DNA from: Gemmatimonadota bacterium
Lineage (GTDB): Bacteria; Gemmatimonadota; Gemmatimonadetes; Longimicrobiales; Gaopeijiaceae
Length of the DNA stretch: 64,000 bases
NCBI GenBank assembly: GCA_030428885.1
Contig: JAUIEJ010000003.1
Coordinates: forward strand, 248,001 to 312,000
Direction: 5' to 3'
The translations under genes and the position numbers were made by a program. Under the pieces are notes generated by a model. The model saw nothing but the letters and a program-made list of their open reading frames with translations, did no database searches and had not been told where the DNA came from. Within the stretch, counting starts at the first letter, position 1, and each line of letters starts with the position of its first letter. Below, piece after piece: positions 37,301 to 45,520 of this stretch.

Positions 37301-37737
37301 TGGCGTCGAACGTGGGGGAGATGGCGAACCAGGAGGGTGAAGACGGGCCCCTGGGCGATCTCGAGGCCCTGGCCCAGGAAGCCCAGGCCCTGGCCCAGGA
37401 ACTGGCCGGCGGGCGCCTGGACGCCGAGACCCGGGAGCGCCAGGAACGGCTCTTCCACCGGTTGCTGGACGCGGGCCGCTCGCTGGAGAAGGAGGAATTC
37501 TCCGAGGAGCGGGAATCGGAGGGCGCGGGGCTGGTGGAGCGGGGCGAGGTGGCGCCCCTGGGGCCCGACGCCCTGGGGCTGCTGCGCTTCCGGCCCGACG
37601 CCGAGGCGCTGCGCCGGCTGCCCCCGGCGGCTCGGGCGCTGGTGATTCGCTACTTCGAGCGCCTGAACGGCGAGGGGGGCGGCCCGCCGCCGGTGGCGCC
37701 GCCTACCGGGGGTGGAGCCGGAGGGGGGCACCCGTGA
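34300..37737 (+). CDS. Large DUF4175-type membrane protein with a very long Gln/Glu/Ala coiled coil
   Basis: 1145 residues from ATG 34300. Two hydrophobic segments near the N-terminus (about 30-47 and 58-75) and one near 155-170 anchor it. A periplasmic beta-rich part spans about 190-510 (Ig-like strands such as YVRVDAPDG-type and AYTGRLPEEYRGDVPP). From about 525 to 1020 the chain is almost unbroken helix rich in Q, E, A, M and R (e.g. EMMQAQQEMMQERAR and QQQMEQLAQQQQDVA), followed by a Gly/Pro tail. Such a tract suggests a rod or multimeric assembly. The pairing with DUF4159 is the family's usual context. Function unknown. Confidence 0.82.
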   Translation: MTPRALSVAGIHAAVTRWLDGRHRRLAGIRGALLVAVVLVGAWALARPGADGASTPVPLVLDLLLLGVGAGAAWRWWRQRERLLDEAEVARGMERAAGLPQGLVQGSLELGRTRPAGVSPALVARGEAHLAGRLDRPVPDLAGERGAALASAVRRSGRGLAVLAPVVALLAVLGPDRAREGWGGLLSPVARFTGPALPPLAVEPGDVELVRGAELEVRIDAPGRETVTLHWQIAGDVARSAELAVTDGRARHPFGAVTAGMVYRVDAPDGASAGEFTVTPRDPLFVTDVAVRLSFPAYTGRLPEEYRGDVPPLQLPVGTRLLIEGQGSRPLASARLEPVALDSAGGETPRAGPTVELPVEGSRFTAEWGPRSGGAWAWRFEDTSGGGAELRPRPLDLTLIPDGPPSVAITFPPADTTLPLDLRQPLVLQAADDYGVAALELVAWRVTALGEVREPVTQRLDMGDARVVLARPLMDVSSWGLLPGDQVRYYARSVDNGPLAQEARTPEFVLRMPGAQELRRNAGDRLDDAAAELEALAEQARRAAEETRDLERQARAPDRPGDQEAFEPGQESSVGFEEREGLQAALEEQQEMAARVDSLGQELGRMSETLSEAGAQDEGLRQDLADLEDLLEELGGEEMRQRLDELAERMDDMDRREARQALEDLASQEEDFRERLEEALERMKRAAAQQDFRATAQEAEELAERQRALAESLAEDPSDERADQQEALQQEAEAMDESMESLAERLRELGEDQAAEGVEQARQEAQDAASSMQDAAQQARNGEGEQAAQQGRQAAAEMDEAAREMMQAQQEMMQERARAFQQALEQTSQDALSLARRQGEIREAMQGATTEEMAGLRAGAASVEQGLRNMAENLSIAAQASQAGGGERPVSEALGQAMAAVDRVVDALDRPSGRTLSPQAAAEQAVDAMNEVALQSLAAARQLSEGGSASSSPEQMQEQLEQLAQQQADVNNEASQMMPMQLTPQAQQQQMEQLAQQQQDVASNVGEMANQEGEDGPLGDLEALAQEAQALAQELAGGRLDAETRERQERLFHRLLDAGRSLEKEEFSEERESEGAGLVERGEVAPLGPDALGLLRFRPDAEALRRLPPAARALVIRYFERLNGEGGGPPPVAPPTGGGAGGGHP

Positions 37738-39518
37738 CACGGAAGGGACTCGCGGGCCTGCTGGTGGTCGTGGGACTGCTGGCGGGGCGAGGCGCGGCGG
37801 CCCAGTCCGTGGCGGATTCCACGGCGTTCACCCCCCGGGACGAGGCGCGCATGCTCCGGGAGGCGTCGTCCCACGAATGGCGGGGGCGCCTGGACGAGGC
37901 CGAAGAGGTCCTGACCCGGCTCCTGGAGGCCAACCCCACCTCGTCGGGGGGGCTGTTCGCCCTGGAGCGGATCCTCCGCACCCGGAGCCGGGTGGCTCGG
38001 GTGCTGCCCTACGTGGACCGGTTCCTGGAAGGCAATCCCGGGGCGTCGGGGCCCCGCTACATGAAGCTCCGGGTGCTGGTGGAGGTGGATTCGCTCCAGG
38101 CCCTGGAGTCGGCGGCCGAGGCGTGGTTCGACGCCGATCCCCGGAGCGCCGACCCGTACCGGGAGGTGGCCCGCATCTACCAGCGGGTGCACGGCGACGA
38201 GCGGGCCCTGGCGGTGCTCCGGGAGGGACGGGAGGCATCGGGGGAGTCCGACGCCCTGGCCCTGGAGATCGGCGATGCCCTGGCCCGCATGGGCGACGGC
38301 CCGGGGGCCGTGGCCGAGTGGGCGCTGGCCCTGGGCGACACCCGGGCCGACGTCGACGGCGTGCTGCGGCGTCTGGACCGTCTGGAGGGGGACCGGGAAG
38401 CCCTGGCCGCGCCCATCCTGGCGGTCCTCACCCGGAGCGACGCGTCGGAGGCGCGGCGGCGGGCGGCGGTCCAGGTGGCCATCGGCTTCGAGCTCCCGAC
38501 CCTGGCCCGGCGGGTGGCGGCGGAGGGCCTCCGGGGGCTGGGGGCCGACGCGGCGCCGGCGTACCTGCAGGAGGTGGCCCGGCGGGCCGACGAGGCCGGC
38601 ATGGCCGAGCTTTCCCTCTGGGCCCTGGAGACCCTGCAACGCACCGTCCCGGCGGCGGCCGGCGATGCCGGCGTCGAGGCCCGGGTGGCGGCGGCGGCCC
38701 TGGCGGCGGGCGACACCGTGGCCGCCACCGAAGCCCAGCTCCGCCTGGCCCGGGCCCTCCCCGCGGGTTCGGCGGAACGGCGCCGGGCCGTGGCCGACCT
38801 CATCCGGGTGGAGTCCCGGGCCTCCCACGTGGAGGCCGCCACCCTCCGCACCCGGCTGGACGGCTTCCGGGCCGAGTTTCCCGACGCCCCGGAACTGGAC
38901 GGGCTCACGGCCGACGTGGCCGCGGGGCTGGCCGCGCGGGGCGACGCCGAGACCGCCCTGGCTCTGGTCGACCCCTCGCCGGGTCCCGAGTCGGAGCTGG
39001 AGCGGGCGTGGCTCCTCCTGGACGGCGGCGAGCTCGAGGCGGGCCGGGAGGCCCTCACCGAGTCCCTCCCGGGGCTCGCCCCCACGGCGGCCACCGAGGT
39101 GATCCAGCTCGTGGCCCTCCTGGACCGGGTAGGGCCCGACGCCGGGTTGGCCCTGGCCGAGAGCGGCGCCCGGGCCCGCCACGGCGACCTGCCCCGGGCC
39201 CGGAGCGTCCTGGAGGACGCCGCCGACGCCGTGGCCGAGGACGACCGTCCCGCCCTCCTGTTCCAGGCGGGGAGACTCGCCGTCCAGGCCGGGGACTCGG
39301 CCGCGGCCCGCTCCCACTTCGCCCGTATCGAGGGCGCCCACTTCGACAGTCCCGAAGCCCCGGAAGCCATGCTGCGCCACGCCCGGATCCTCGCCACCGA
39401 TCCCGCCCGGGCCGACGAGGCCCGGAGCCTCCTGGAACGCCTGATCCTGGAGCGGCCCCGGGCCGCCGTGGTGCCCGACGCCCGCCGGGAACTCCAGGCC
39501 CTGGGGAGGGACCGATGA
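37734..39518 (+). CDS. Exported TPR-repeat protein
   Basis: 594 residues; GTG 37734 overlaps the DUF4175 stop. A signal peptide (KGLAGLLVVVGLLAGRGAAA, then QSVAD) is followed by many degenerate helix pairs of TPR type, for example RLDEAEEVLTRLLEANPTS, ERALAVLREGREASGESD and AARSHFARIEGAHFDSPEAPE, running to the end. No catalytic motif. Probably a periplasmic scaffold for the DUF4159/DUF4175 proteins, judging from the coupled operon. Confidence 0.8.
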   Translation: MTRKGLAGLLVVVGLLAGRGAAAQSVADSTAFTPRDEARMLREASSHEWRGRLDEAEEVLTRLLEANPTSSGGLFALERILRTRSRVARVLPYVDRFLEGNPGASGPRYMKLRVLVEVDSLQALESAAEAWFDADPRSADPYREVARIYQRVHGDERALAVLREGREASGESDALALEIGDALARMGDGPGAVAEWALALGDTRADVDGVLRRLDRLEGDREALAAPILAVLTRSDASEARRRAAVQVAIGFELPTLARRVAAEGLRGLGADAAPAYLQEVARRADEAGMAELSLWALETLQRTVPAAAGDAGVEARVAAAALAAGDTVAATEAQLRLARALPAGSAERRRAVADLIRVESRASHVEAATLRTRLDGFRAEFPDAPELDGLTADVAAGLAARGDAETALALVDPSPGPESELERAWLLLDGGELEAGREALTESLPGLAPTAATEVIQLVALLDRVGPDAGLALAESGARARHGDLPRARSVLEDAADAVAEDDRPALLFQAGRLAVQAGDSAAARSHFARIEGAHFDSPEAPEAMLRHARILATDPARADEARSLLERLILERPRAAVVPDARRELQALGRDR

Positions 39519-40765
39519 GGCGGGGGGCGGCCGTGGCCGCCCTGGCGCTGGCCCTGGCGGGGCCGGTGCGGGCCCAGCATCTGCTGGTGCCCATGGACCG
39601 ATCCCAGACCGATCACCTCAAGGCCTACGGTCTGACCTACTGGGTGCTGGAACGGGGCGAGCCCGCCGAGTGGTTCCTCAACTACCAGGGCGGCGCCTTC
39701 CTCCTCCCGGACCAGGAGCCGGTGCGGCGGGAAGCCCTCCTGCGGGGGGTGCGATTCGACGCGGTGGGGGCCGCCGACGTGGCCCGGATCCGGGGCGTCA
39801 TCGCCGAGGGCAACATGGAGGCCGTGCCCCTGGAGAAGGCCCCGAAGATCGCCGTCTACACGCCGCCCAACTCCACGCCGTGGGACGACGCCGTGACCAT
39901 GGCCCTGGAGTACGCCGGGATTCCCTACTCCCAGATCTGGGACGAGGAGGTGGTGGGGGGAGAGCTGTCGGACTACGACTGGCTCCACCTGCACCACGAG
40001 GACTTCACGGGCCAGTACTCCAAGTTCTACCTCACCTACGCCGGCGCGGCCTGGCTCCAGGAGGAGGTGGGCCGGAACCAGGACGTGGCCCGCAGCCTGG
40101 GCTTCGCCGACGTGCCGGCGCTGAAGAAGGCCGTGTCCGAGTCCATCCGGGCGTACGTGGAGGAGGGCGGCTTCATCTTCGCCATGTGCTCGGCCCCCGA
40201 GACCCTGGAGCTGGCCCTGGCCGCCGGACCCGTGGACATCGCGGCGCCCTACTCCGACGGGAGTCCCGTGGACCCCGGGGCCAACGAGCGCCTGAACTGG
40301 GCCCACACCCTGGCCTTCGAGGGGGGGCAGCTCCAGACCTCGCCCTCGGTGAACGCCTTCAGCGACATCGACGGCCATCAGGTGAACACGCCGTGGAGAA
40401 AGGAGTTGGGGGTCTACACCTTGTTCGATTTCTCGGCCAAGTTCGACCCCGTGCCCGCCATGCTGACCCAGAACCACGAGGCCGTGCTCCCGGACTTCTA
40501 CGGGCTTACCACCTCCTTCGCCCTGAACCGTCTCAAGCCCGGCACCATCGTCCTGGCCCAGGAGGGGGAGTGGGCGAAGTACGTCCACGGCACCTTGGGC
40601 GAGGGCACCTTCACCTACTTCGGCGGCCACGACCCCGAAGACCCGGAACACCAGATCGGCGACCCGGCCACCGACCTGGCCCTCCACCCCAACTCGCCGG
40701 GGTACCGTCTGATCCTCAACAACGTGCTCTTCCCGGCGGCGAAGAAGCAGAAGCTCAAGACGTGA
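39515..40765 (+). CDS. Exported protein of the family mislabelled 'asparagine synthetase B'
   Basis: 416 residues with a signal peptide (AAVAALALALAGPVRA, then QHLLVPMD). Conserved-looking stretches are TDHLKAYGLTYWVLERGEPAEWFLNYQGGAF, split by strands, then KIAVYTPPNSTPWDDAVTMAL, LHLHHEDFTGQYSKFY and GGFIFAMCSAPETLELAL. From memory this matches 400-430-residue exported proteins that databases often call asparagine synthetase B. No N-terminal Cys nucleophile and no PP-loop is present, so that activity is very unlikely. The middle part recalls a class I amidotransferase/ThuA-like fold (Cys in AMCSAPE). Coupled by ATGA and GTGA overlaps. Function unknown. Confidence 0.72.
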   Translation: MRRGAAVAALALALAGPVRAQHLLVPMDRSQTDHLKAYGLTYWVLERGEPAEWFLNYQGGAFLLPDQEPVRREALLRGVRFDAVGAADVARIRGVIAEGNMEAVPLEKAPKIAVYTPPNSTPWDDAVTMALEYAGIPYSQIWDEEVVGGELSDYDWLHLHHEDFTGQYSKFYLTYAGAAWLQEEVGRNQDVARSLGFADVPALKKAVSESIRAYVEEGGFIFAMCSAPETLELALAAGPVDIAAPYSDGSPVDPGANERLNWAHTLAFEGGQLQTSPSVNAFSDIDGHQVNTPWRKELGVYTLFDFSAKFDPVPAMLTQNHEAVLPDFYGLTTSFALNRLKPGTIVLAQEGEWAKYVHGTLGEGTFTYFGGHDPEDPEHQIGDPATDLALHPNSPGYRLILNNVLFPAAKKQKLKT

Positions 40766-43440
40766 GTTCCTCGCCGGACCCCGCCGGCGCGCTGGCGGGG
40801 CTGGACGGGCTCGACGCCGAGCCGGTCCCGCCTCCGTCCCGGCGGCCCGGCGAAGCCCCGTTGCGCCTGGCCCCCGAGGCCGCCGAGCGCATGCGTGCCG
40901 AGATCGCCCGGGCCGGGGGGCGGGAGGTGTGTTTCCTCGCCTCCGTGACCCCGGGGCGGGTCGTGGTGGATCCCCGGGCGGTGGCCCGGGGCAACTACGC
41001 CGCCGTCCTGGCCGCCGCCCGGGGGGAGCCCGAGGGCGGCGTGATGATCCACAACCATCCGTCGGGCCGCCTGGAGCCGTCCGACGCCGACCTGGGGGTG
41101 GCCGCCAGCCTCTGGGAGCAGGGGCTGGGCACGGCCATCACCGACAACCGGGTTTCGGACCTCTACGTGGTGGTGGAGCCCCCCCAGCCCCGGGAGCGGG
41201 TGGCCCTGGACGTGGACGCCCTGGAGGCCGTGGTGGCCCCGGGAGGCGTGCTCTCGGGACTCCACGCCGGCTACGAGGACCGACCGGGGCAGCGGGAGAT
41301 GATCCGCCGGGTGGCCGACACGTACAACGACGGCGGCGTGCTCCTGGTGGAGGCGGGCACGGGCACGGGCAAGTCCCTGGCCTACCTCCTGCCGGCGGCC
41401 CGGTGGGCCCTGGACAACGACGAGCGCACGGTGGTCTCCACGGCCACCATCAACCTCCAGTCCCAACTCGCCGCCAAGGACCTCCCCCTGGTGGCCCGCC
41501 TCCTGGGCGCCACCGGCGGCGACGAGGGCGACGGCCTGGCCTGGGCCCTGGTGAAGGGGCGGGGCAACTACGTGAGCATCCGGCGCCTGGACCTCGCCGA
41601 AGCCGGCGCGCCGGAGCTCTTCGAGACCGACCGGAGCCGGGAACTGGCCGCCCTGAAGGAATGGGTGGCCGCCACCGACGACGGGTCCCTGGCCGATCTG
41701 CCGTCCCCTCCCTCGCCCGAGGTGTGGGACGAGGTGAAGAGCGATCCCGACATCTGTCTCCGCTCCCGGTGTCCCCACTTCCAGCGCTGCTTCTACCAGC
41801 GCTCCCGCCGCCGGGCGTCCCAGGCCCGGATCCTGGTGGTGAACCACCATCTGCTCTTCACCGACCTCGCCGTGCGCCGGGCCACGGCCAACTGGAGCCA
41901 GTCGGCGGTGCTCCCCGCGTGGAAACACGTCGTCCTGGACGAGGCCCACAACGTGGAAGACGCCGCCACCTCCCATCTGGGGGTGGAAGTGACCCGGAGC
42001 GGCCTCTTCCGCATGCTCTCCCGCCTGGATCGCCGGGGGAAGGGCGTGCTGGCGGCGGTCCAGGACGATCTCAAGGGCCTGGACGGCGCAGGCAAGGACC
42101 TGCGCCGCCGCATCGAGGAACGGGTGCGCCCGGCCGTGGAGTCGGTGCGGGCCGCCCTGGACCTCTTCCTCGACGTGGTGGAGCCCCTGGTGCCCGACGG
42201 CGGCGACGGCGAGGCGGTGCGCATTTCCGGGCCGCCTCCCGACGCCCTGGATCATCCCGAGGCCGGAGGGCGCGTGCTCCGGGAGCAGGTCATCGACGAG
42301 CCGGTGGCCCGGGTGGAGGTGCGGGACCGGCTCCGGAGCCTCCTGGGAGCGCTCCGGACGCTGGAGGGGGAACTGGCCCAGGTCCGGCGCCAGGTCGAGG
42401 GGGCCGACGATCTCGAGGCCCGCCTCGAGGGTCGGCTCCTGGACCTGCGCTCGGCCGAGCGGCGGGCCGGGGCGGCCCAGGTGGGGCTCAAGCTCGTCCT
42501 GGAGCCCGGGGATCGGGCCGACGACTACGTGCGTTGGCTGGAGATGCGGGGCAGGGGACGGCGGCGGAATCTGGCCCTGGCCGCCGCCCCCATCGAACTG
42601 GGGGCGGTGCTCCGGGAGGCCCTCTGGGCCCGGGCCGAGACGGCCGTGCTGTCGTCGGCCACCCTCACCACCCGGCGCCGGTTCGACTTTCTCCGGGACC
42701 GCCTGGGCCTCTCGCCCGACGGCCTCGCCGACATGGAGGATCCCCCCGAGGTGGGCGAGGCCATGGTGGCGTCGCCCTTCGACTTCTCCCGCCAGTCGCT
42801 CCTGGTGGTGCCCACCGACCTCCCCGCCGTGGCCGACGACGCGATCCAGCGGGCCACGGCCGACGTGGTGGCGGGGCTGGCGGCCCACACCGGAGGGGGA
42901 CTCTTCGCCCTCTTCACCTCGTACCGGGCCCTGCGGCGCGTGGCGGAGCTGCTGCGGGAGCGGGGCGTGGACCGGCGCTGGCCCCTCTTCGTCCACGGCG
43001 AGGCCGATCGGGCCCGGCTCCTGGCCGGCTTCGTGGAGCACGGCGACGGGATCCTCCTGGGCACGTCGTCGTTCTGGGAGGGGGTGGACGTGCCCGGGGA
43101 TCCGTTGCGGGCGCTGGTGATCCAGAAGCTGCCCTTCCGGGTGCCCACCGAACCCGTGACGGCGGCCCGTGTGGAAGCACTCGAGGCGCGGGGGTCGAAC
43201 GCCTTCTGGGACTACATGTTGCCCCTGGCGGCCCTCCGCCTCAAACAGGGTTTCGGGCGCCTGGTGCGGAACCGGTCCGACCGGGGGGCGGTGGTGCTCC
43301 TGGACGATCGGATCCTGCGCAAACGGTACGGCCGCTATCTCCGGGACTCCCTCCCCGATGCCCCCCTGGCCAAGGGGCCGTGGGACGAGGTGGAGGGGGT
43401 GATCCGCCGGTTCTACGCGGCGGGGCCCGACGGGGGCTGA
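40762..43440 (+). CDS. DinG/XPD-type helicase fused to an N-terminal RadC-like JAB (JAMM) domain
   Basis: 892 residues from GTG 40762, overlapping the previous stop. Residues about 30-140 form a JAB domain with a full JAMM motif: Glu55, His97-x-His99-x7-Ser107-x2-Asp110, in MIHNHPSGRLEPSDAD. The superfamily 2 helicase follows: Walker A EAGTGTGKS (Lys204), DEAH box LDEAHNVED, VLSSATLTT, and C-terminal GTSSFWEGVDVPG and KQGFGRLVRN. The iron-sulfur region has Cys332, Cys337 and Cys343, but the first expected cysteine (KGRSNYLC in the family) is Ser272 (GRGNYVS). DinG unwinds 5'-3' DNA, R-loops and D-loops. The last 28 bases overlap the convergent kinase gene. Confidence 0.92.
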   Translation: MSSSPDPAGALAGLDGLDAEPVPPPSRRPGEAPLRLAPEAAERMRAEIARAGGREVCFLASVTPGRVVVDPRAVARGNYAAVLAAARGEPEGGVMIHNHPSGRLEPSDADLGVAASLWEQGLGTAITDNRVSDLYVVVEPPQPRERVALDVDALEAVVAPGGVLSGLHAGYEDRPGQREMIRRVADTYNDGGVLLVEAGTGTGKSLAYLLPAARWALDNDERTVVSTATINLQSQLAAKDLPLVARLLGATGGDEGDGLAWALVKGRGNYVSIRRLDLAEAGAPELFETDRSRELAALKEWVAATDDGSLADLPSPPSPEVWDEVKSDPDICLRSRCPHFQRCFYQRSRRRASQARILVVNHHLLFTDLAVRRATANWSQSAVLPAWKHVVLDEAHNVEDAATSHLGVEVTRSGLFRMLSRLDRRGKGVLAAVQDDLKGLDGAGKDLRRRIEERVRPAVESVRAALDLFLDVVEPLVPDGGDGEAVRISGPPPDALDHPEAGGRVLREQVIDEPVARVEVRDRLRSLLGALRTLEGELAQVRRQVEGADDLEARLEGRLLDLRSAERRAGAAQVGLKLVLEPGDRADDYVRWLEMRGRGRRRNLALAAAPIELGAVLREALWARAETAVLSSATLTTRRRFDFLRDRLGLSPDGLADMEDPPEVGEAMVASPFDFSRQSLLVVPTDLPAVADDAIQRATADVVAGLAAHTGGGLFALFTSYRALRRVAELLRERGVDRRWPLFVHGEADRARLLAGFVEHGDGILLGTSSFWEGVDVPGDPLRALVIQKLPFRVPTEPVTAARVEALEARGSNAFWDYMLPLAALRLKQGFGRLVRNRSDRGAVVLLDDRILRKRYGRYLRDSLPDAPLAKGPWDEVEGVIRRFYAAGPDGG

Positions 43441-44816
43441 GACCCCGCCGGGGGGAGGTGGAACCGCACGGCCACGCCCCCGCCCGGAGCCGCTTCCACC
43501 GCCAGGTCGCCCCCGGCGGCCCGCACCAGCTCCAGGGCGATGGCCAGCCCCAATCCCGAGCCTCCCGTGGTCCGTCCCCGGGCGTCATCGACCCGGTAGA
43601 GGCGCTCCGTCACCCGCTCCCGGTGCTCGGGAGCGATGCCCGGGCCGTCGTCCCGGACGACGAAGGTCACCGGGGCCGCGTCCGGCAGGATCTCGATCCA
43701 GACGTGGGCCCCGGGGGCGTGGACCGCCGCGTTGTCCAGGACGTTGCGGAGGGCCCGCCCCAGGGCGGCGCGATCGGTCCGGACGCCCCGGGGCCCGTCG
43801 CCCAGCGCCACGGTGACCCCGTCGCGGGCCAGACGCCCCGAGTGGACGAATCCCTCTACCACGGCGCGGATCAGCTCCGGGAGGTCCACGTCGTCGAGGC
43901 GGAGTCCCAGGCGCCCTTCGTCGGCCCGGGCCAGATCGTCCAGGTCCGACACCAGCCGCTGAAGCAGGGCCGCCTCTTCGTGGAGGGAGGCCAGGGCCTC
44001 GGCGTCGACCTCCCGCAACCCGTCCTGGAGCGCCTCGATCTGTCCCCGGAGGTTGGTGAGGGGGGTGCGGAGGTCGTGGGCCACGTCCCGGATCATGCGC
44101 TGCCGCGCCGCTTCCGATGCCTCGAGGTGCCGGGCCATGCCGTCGAAGGCCTCGGCCACGGCCCGGATCTCGGGGGGCCCGCCCCCCCCGACCCGGGCCC
44201 CCAGGTCGCCGGCGGCGATGCGGCGGGCCGCCGTGTCCAGCCGCCGCAGGGGCGCCAGGGCGTGCCCCGCCAGCCCCAGGGCCAGCACCGCCCCCACGGC
44301 CACGATGAGGGCGGCCCACCCCAGGAGCCGACGGTCCAGGGCCGCCGAGAACTGGGCCCCCCGGTCGGTGAACTCGGGGGTGTCGGGAAACCGGAACACC
44401 CGCCCCAGGTCGGCGCCGTCGGGGCCCGTCACCGCCCGCCCTCCGCCCAGACGGAGCCGCTGGAGTCCCCCGTCGGTGGTGCGCTCCAGCATCACCGAGC
44501 CGTCGGCCTCCACCACACCCCGCATGCCGTCCAGGGCCGGGTCGTCGGCGGCCCGGACCCGCCCCTCGGGGGTGATCCACACCGACCGCTCCCCGGGGGG
44601 CGTGGCCCGGACCTCCCGGGCCAGCGCCTCGGGGTCCCGGACCTGGAGGGGACCCTCCGGGCTCCCGAACTCCTCGACCCGGGCGTCCTGGACGATGGCG
44701 TGGACCGAGGCCTCGAATTCCTGGAGGGCGATGCGGCGACCCGGGAGTCCCAACGCCACCAGCGTCAGGGCCACGGCGCCCACCACCAGGGCCACGAACC
44801 GCAGGCGCAGGCTCAC
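43413..44816 (-). CDS. Two-component sensor histidine kinase
   Basis: 467 residues from GTG 44816, overlapping the regulator stop (GTGA). Two membrane helices (about 5-25 and 165-187) flank a periplasmic domain of about 140 residues of no recognised family. Then HAMP (APLRRLDTAARRIAAGDLG), a phosphoacceptor helix with His in RDVAHDLRTPLTNL, an N box (LRNVLDNAAVHAP), G1 DDGPGIAPEH and G2 GGSGLGLAIAL. A standard OmpR-type partner kinase. Third gene of the S9-linked minus-strand operon (propeller, regulator, kinase). Confidence 0.93.
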   Translation of the reverse strand: MSLRLRFVALVVGAVALTLVALGLPGRRIALQEFEASVHAIVQDARVEEFGSPEGPLQVRDPEALAREVRATPPGERSVWITPEGRVRAADDPALDGMRGVVEADGSVMLERTTDGGLQRLRLGGGRAVTGPDGADLGRVFRFPDTPEFTDRGAQFSAALDRRLLGWAALIVAVGAVLALGLAGHALAPLRRLDTAARRIAAGDLGARVGGGGPPEIRAVAEAFDGMARHLEASEAARQRMIRDVAHDLRTPLTNLRGQIEALQDGLREVDAEALASLHEEAALLQRLVSDLDDLARADEGRLGLRLDDVDLPELIRAVVEGFVHSGRLARDGVTVALGDGPRGVRTDRAALGRALRNVLDNAAVHAPGAHVWIEILPDAAPVTFVVRDDGPGIAPEHRERVTERLYRVDDARGRTTGGSGLGLAIALELVRAAGGDLAVEAAPGGGVAVRFHLPPAGSQPPSGPAA

Positions 44817-45520
44817 GACGGGTCCCGGGGCCGGCGGAGCTTGTACCCGCGGCCGAAGACCGTGGCGATCCACCCCGGATCGGCCCCGATGCCCTCGAGC
44901 TTGCGCCTCAGGTTCTTCACGTGGGAATCCACGACCCGTTCCTCGGCGGTGCCCTCCAGCACCCGCTCCACCAGTTCACCGCGGCTGAAGGTGCGGCCCG
45001 GGGCTTCGGCCAGGCAGCGGAGGAGCCGGAACTCGGTGGGGCTGAGCTCCAGCGCCCGGGCTCCCACCCTCACCTCGTGGGACTCGGGGTCGATGTGGAG
45101 GGCCCCCACCCGGAGGCCACGGGGCGTCCGCCCCGACACGCCCACCCTCCGGAGGAGCGCCTCCACCCGGGCCACGAGCTCCCGGGGACTGAAGGGTTTG
45201 ACCACGTAGTCGTCGGCCCCGGCCCGGAAGCCCTCCAGGCGGTCCAACTCCCCGGACATGGCCGTGAGGAGGATCACCGGCAGGTCCGACGCCTCCCGAA
45301 GCCGGCGCAACAGCTCCGAGCCCTCCAGCCCCGGGAGCATGCGGTCCAGGATCAGGAGGTCCCACGGTTCGTCGGTGGCCCGCCGCAGGGCCTCGGCGCC
45401 GTCCCGCACCACCGTGACCCGGTGCCCCCCGTGCCGGAGGTACAGGGCCACGGTGTCGGCCGTCTTGATCTCGTCCTCCACGACGAGGATCGAGGCCGGT
45501 GCGGGGGCGGATCGGGTCAC
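44813..45520 (-). CDS. OmpR/PhoB-family response regulator
   Basis: 235 residues, GTG start at 45520 overlapping the upstream stop. The receiver domain has the acidic pair in VVEDE, phosphoacceptor Asp in LILDRMLPG, Thr in ILLTAM and Lys in VVKPFSPREL. The winged-helix DNA-binding domain has LSPTEFRLLRCLAEAPGRTFSRGEL and VDSHVKNLRRKLE. Translationally coupled to its kinase. Probable target: its own operon or the neighbouring peptidases (inference). Confidence 0.95.
   Translation of the reverse strand: MTRSAPAPASILVVEDEIKTADTVALYLRHGGHRVTVVRDGAEALRRATDEPWDLLILDRMLPGLEGSELLRRLREASDLPVILLTAMSGELDRLEGFRAGADDYVVKPFSPRELVARVEALLRRVGVSGRTPRGLRVGALHIDPESHEVRVGARALELSPTEFRLLRCLAEAPGRTFSRGELVERVLEGTAEERVVDSHVKNLRRKLEGIGADPGWIATVFGRGYKLRRPRDPS

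Noticed and set aside
39515-40765. Asparagine synthetase B function
   Set aside because: It has a signal peptide and neither the glutaminase nucleophile nor the ATP-pyrophosphatase loop.
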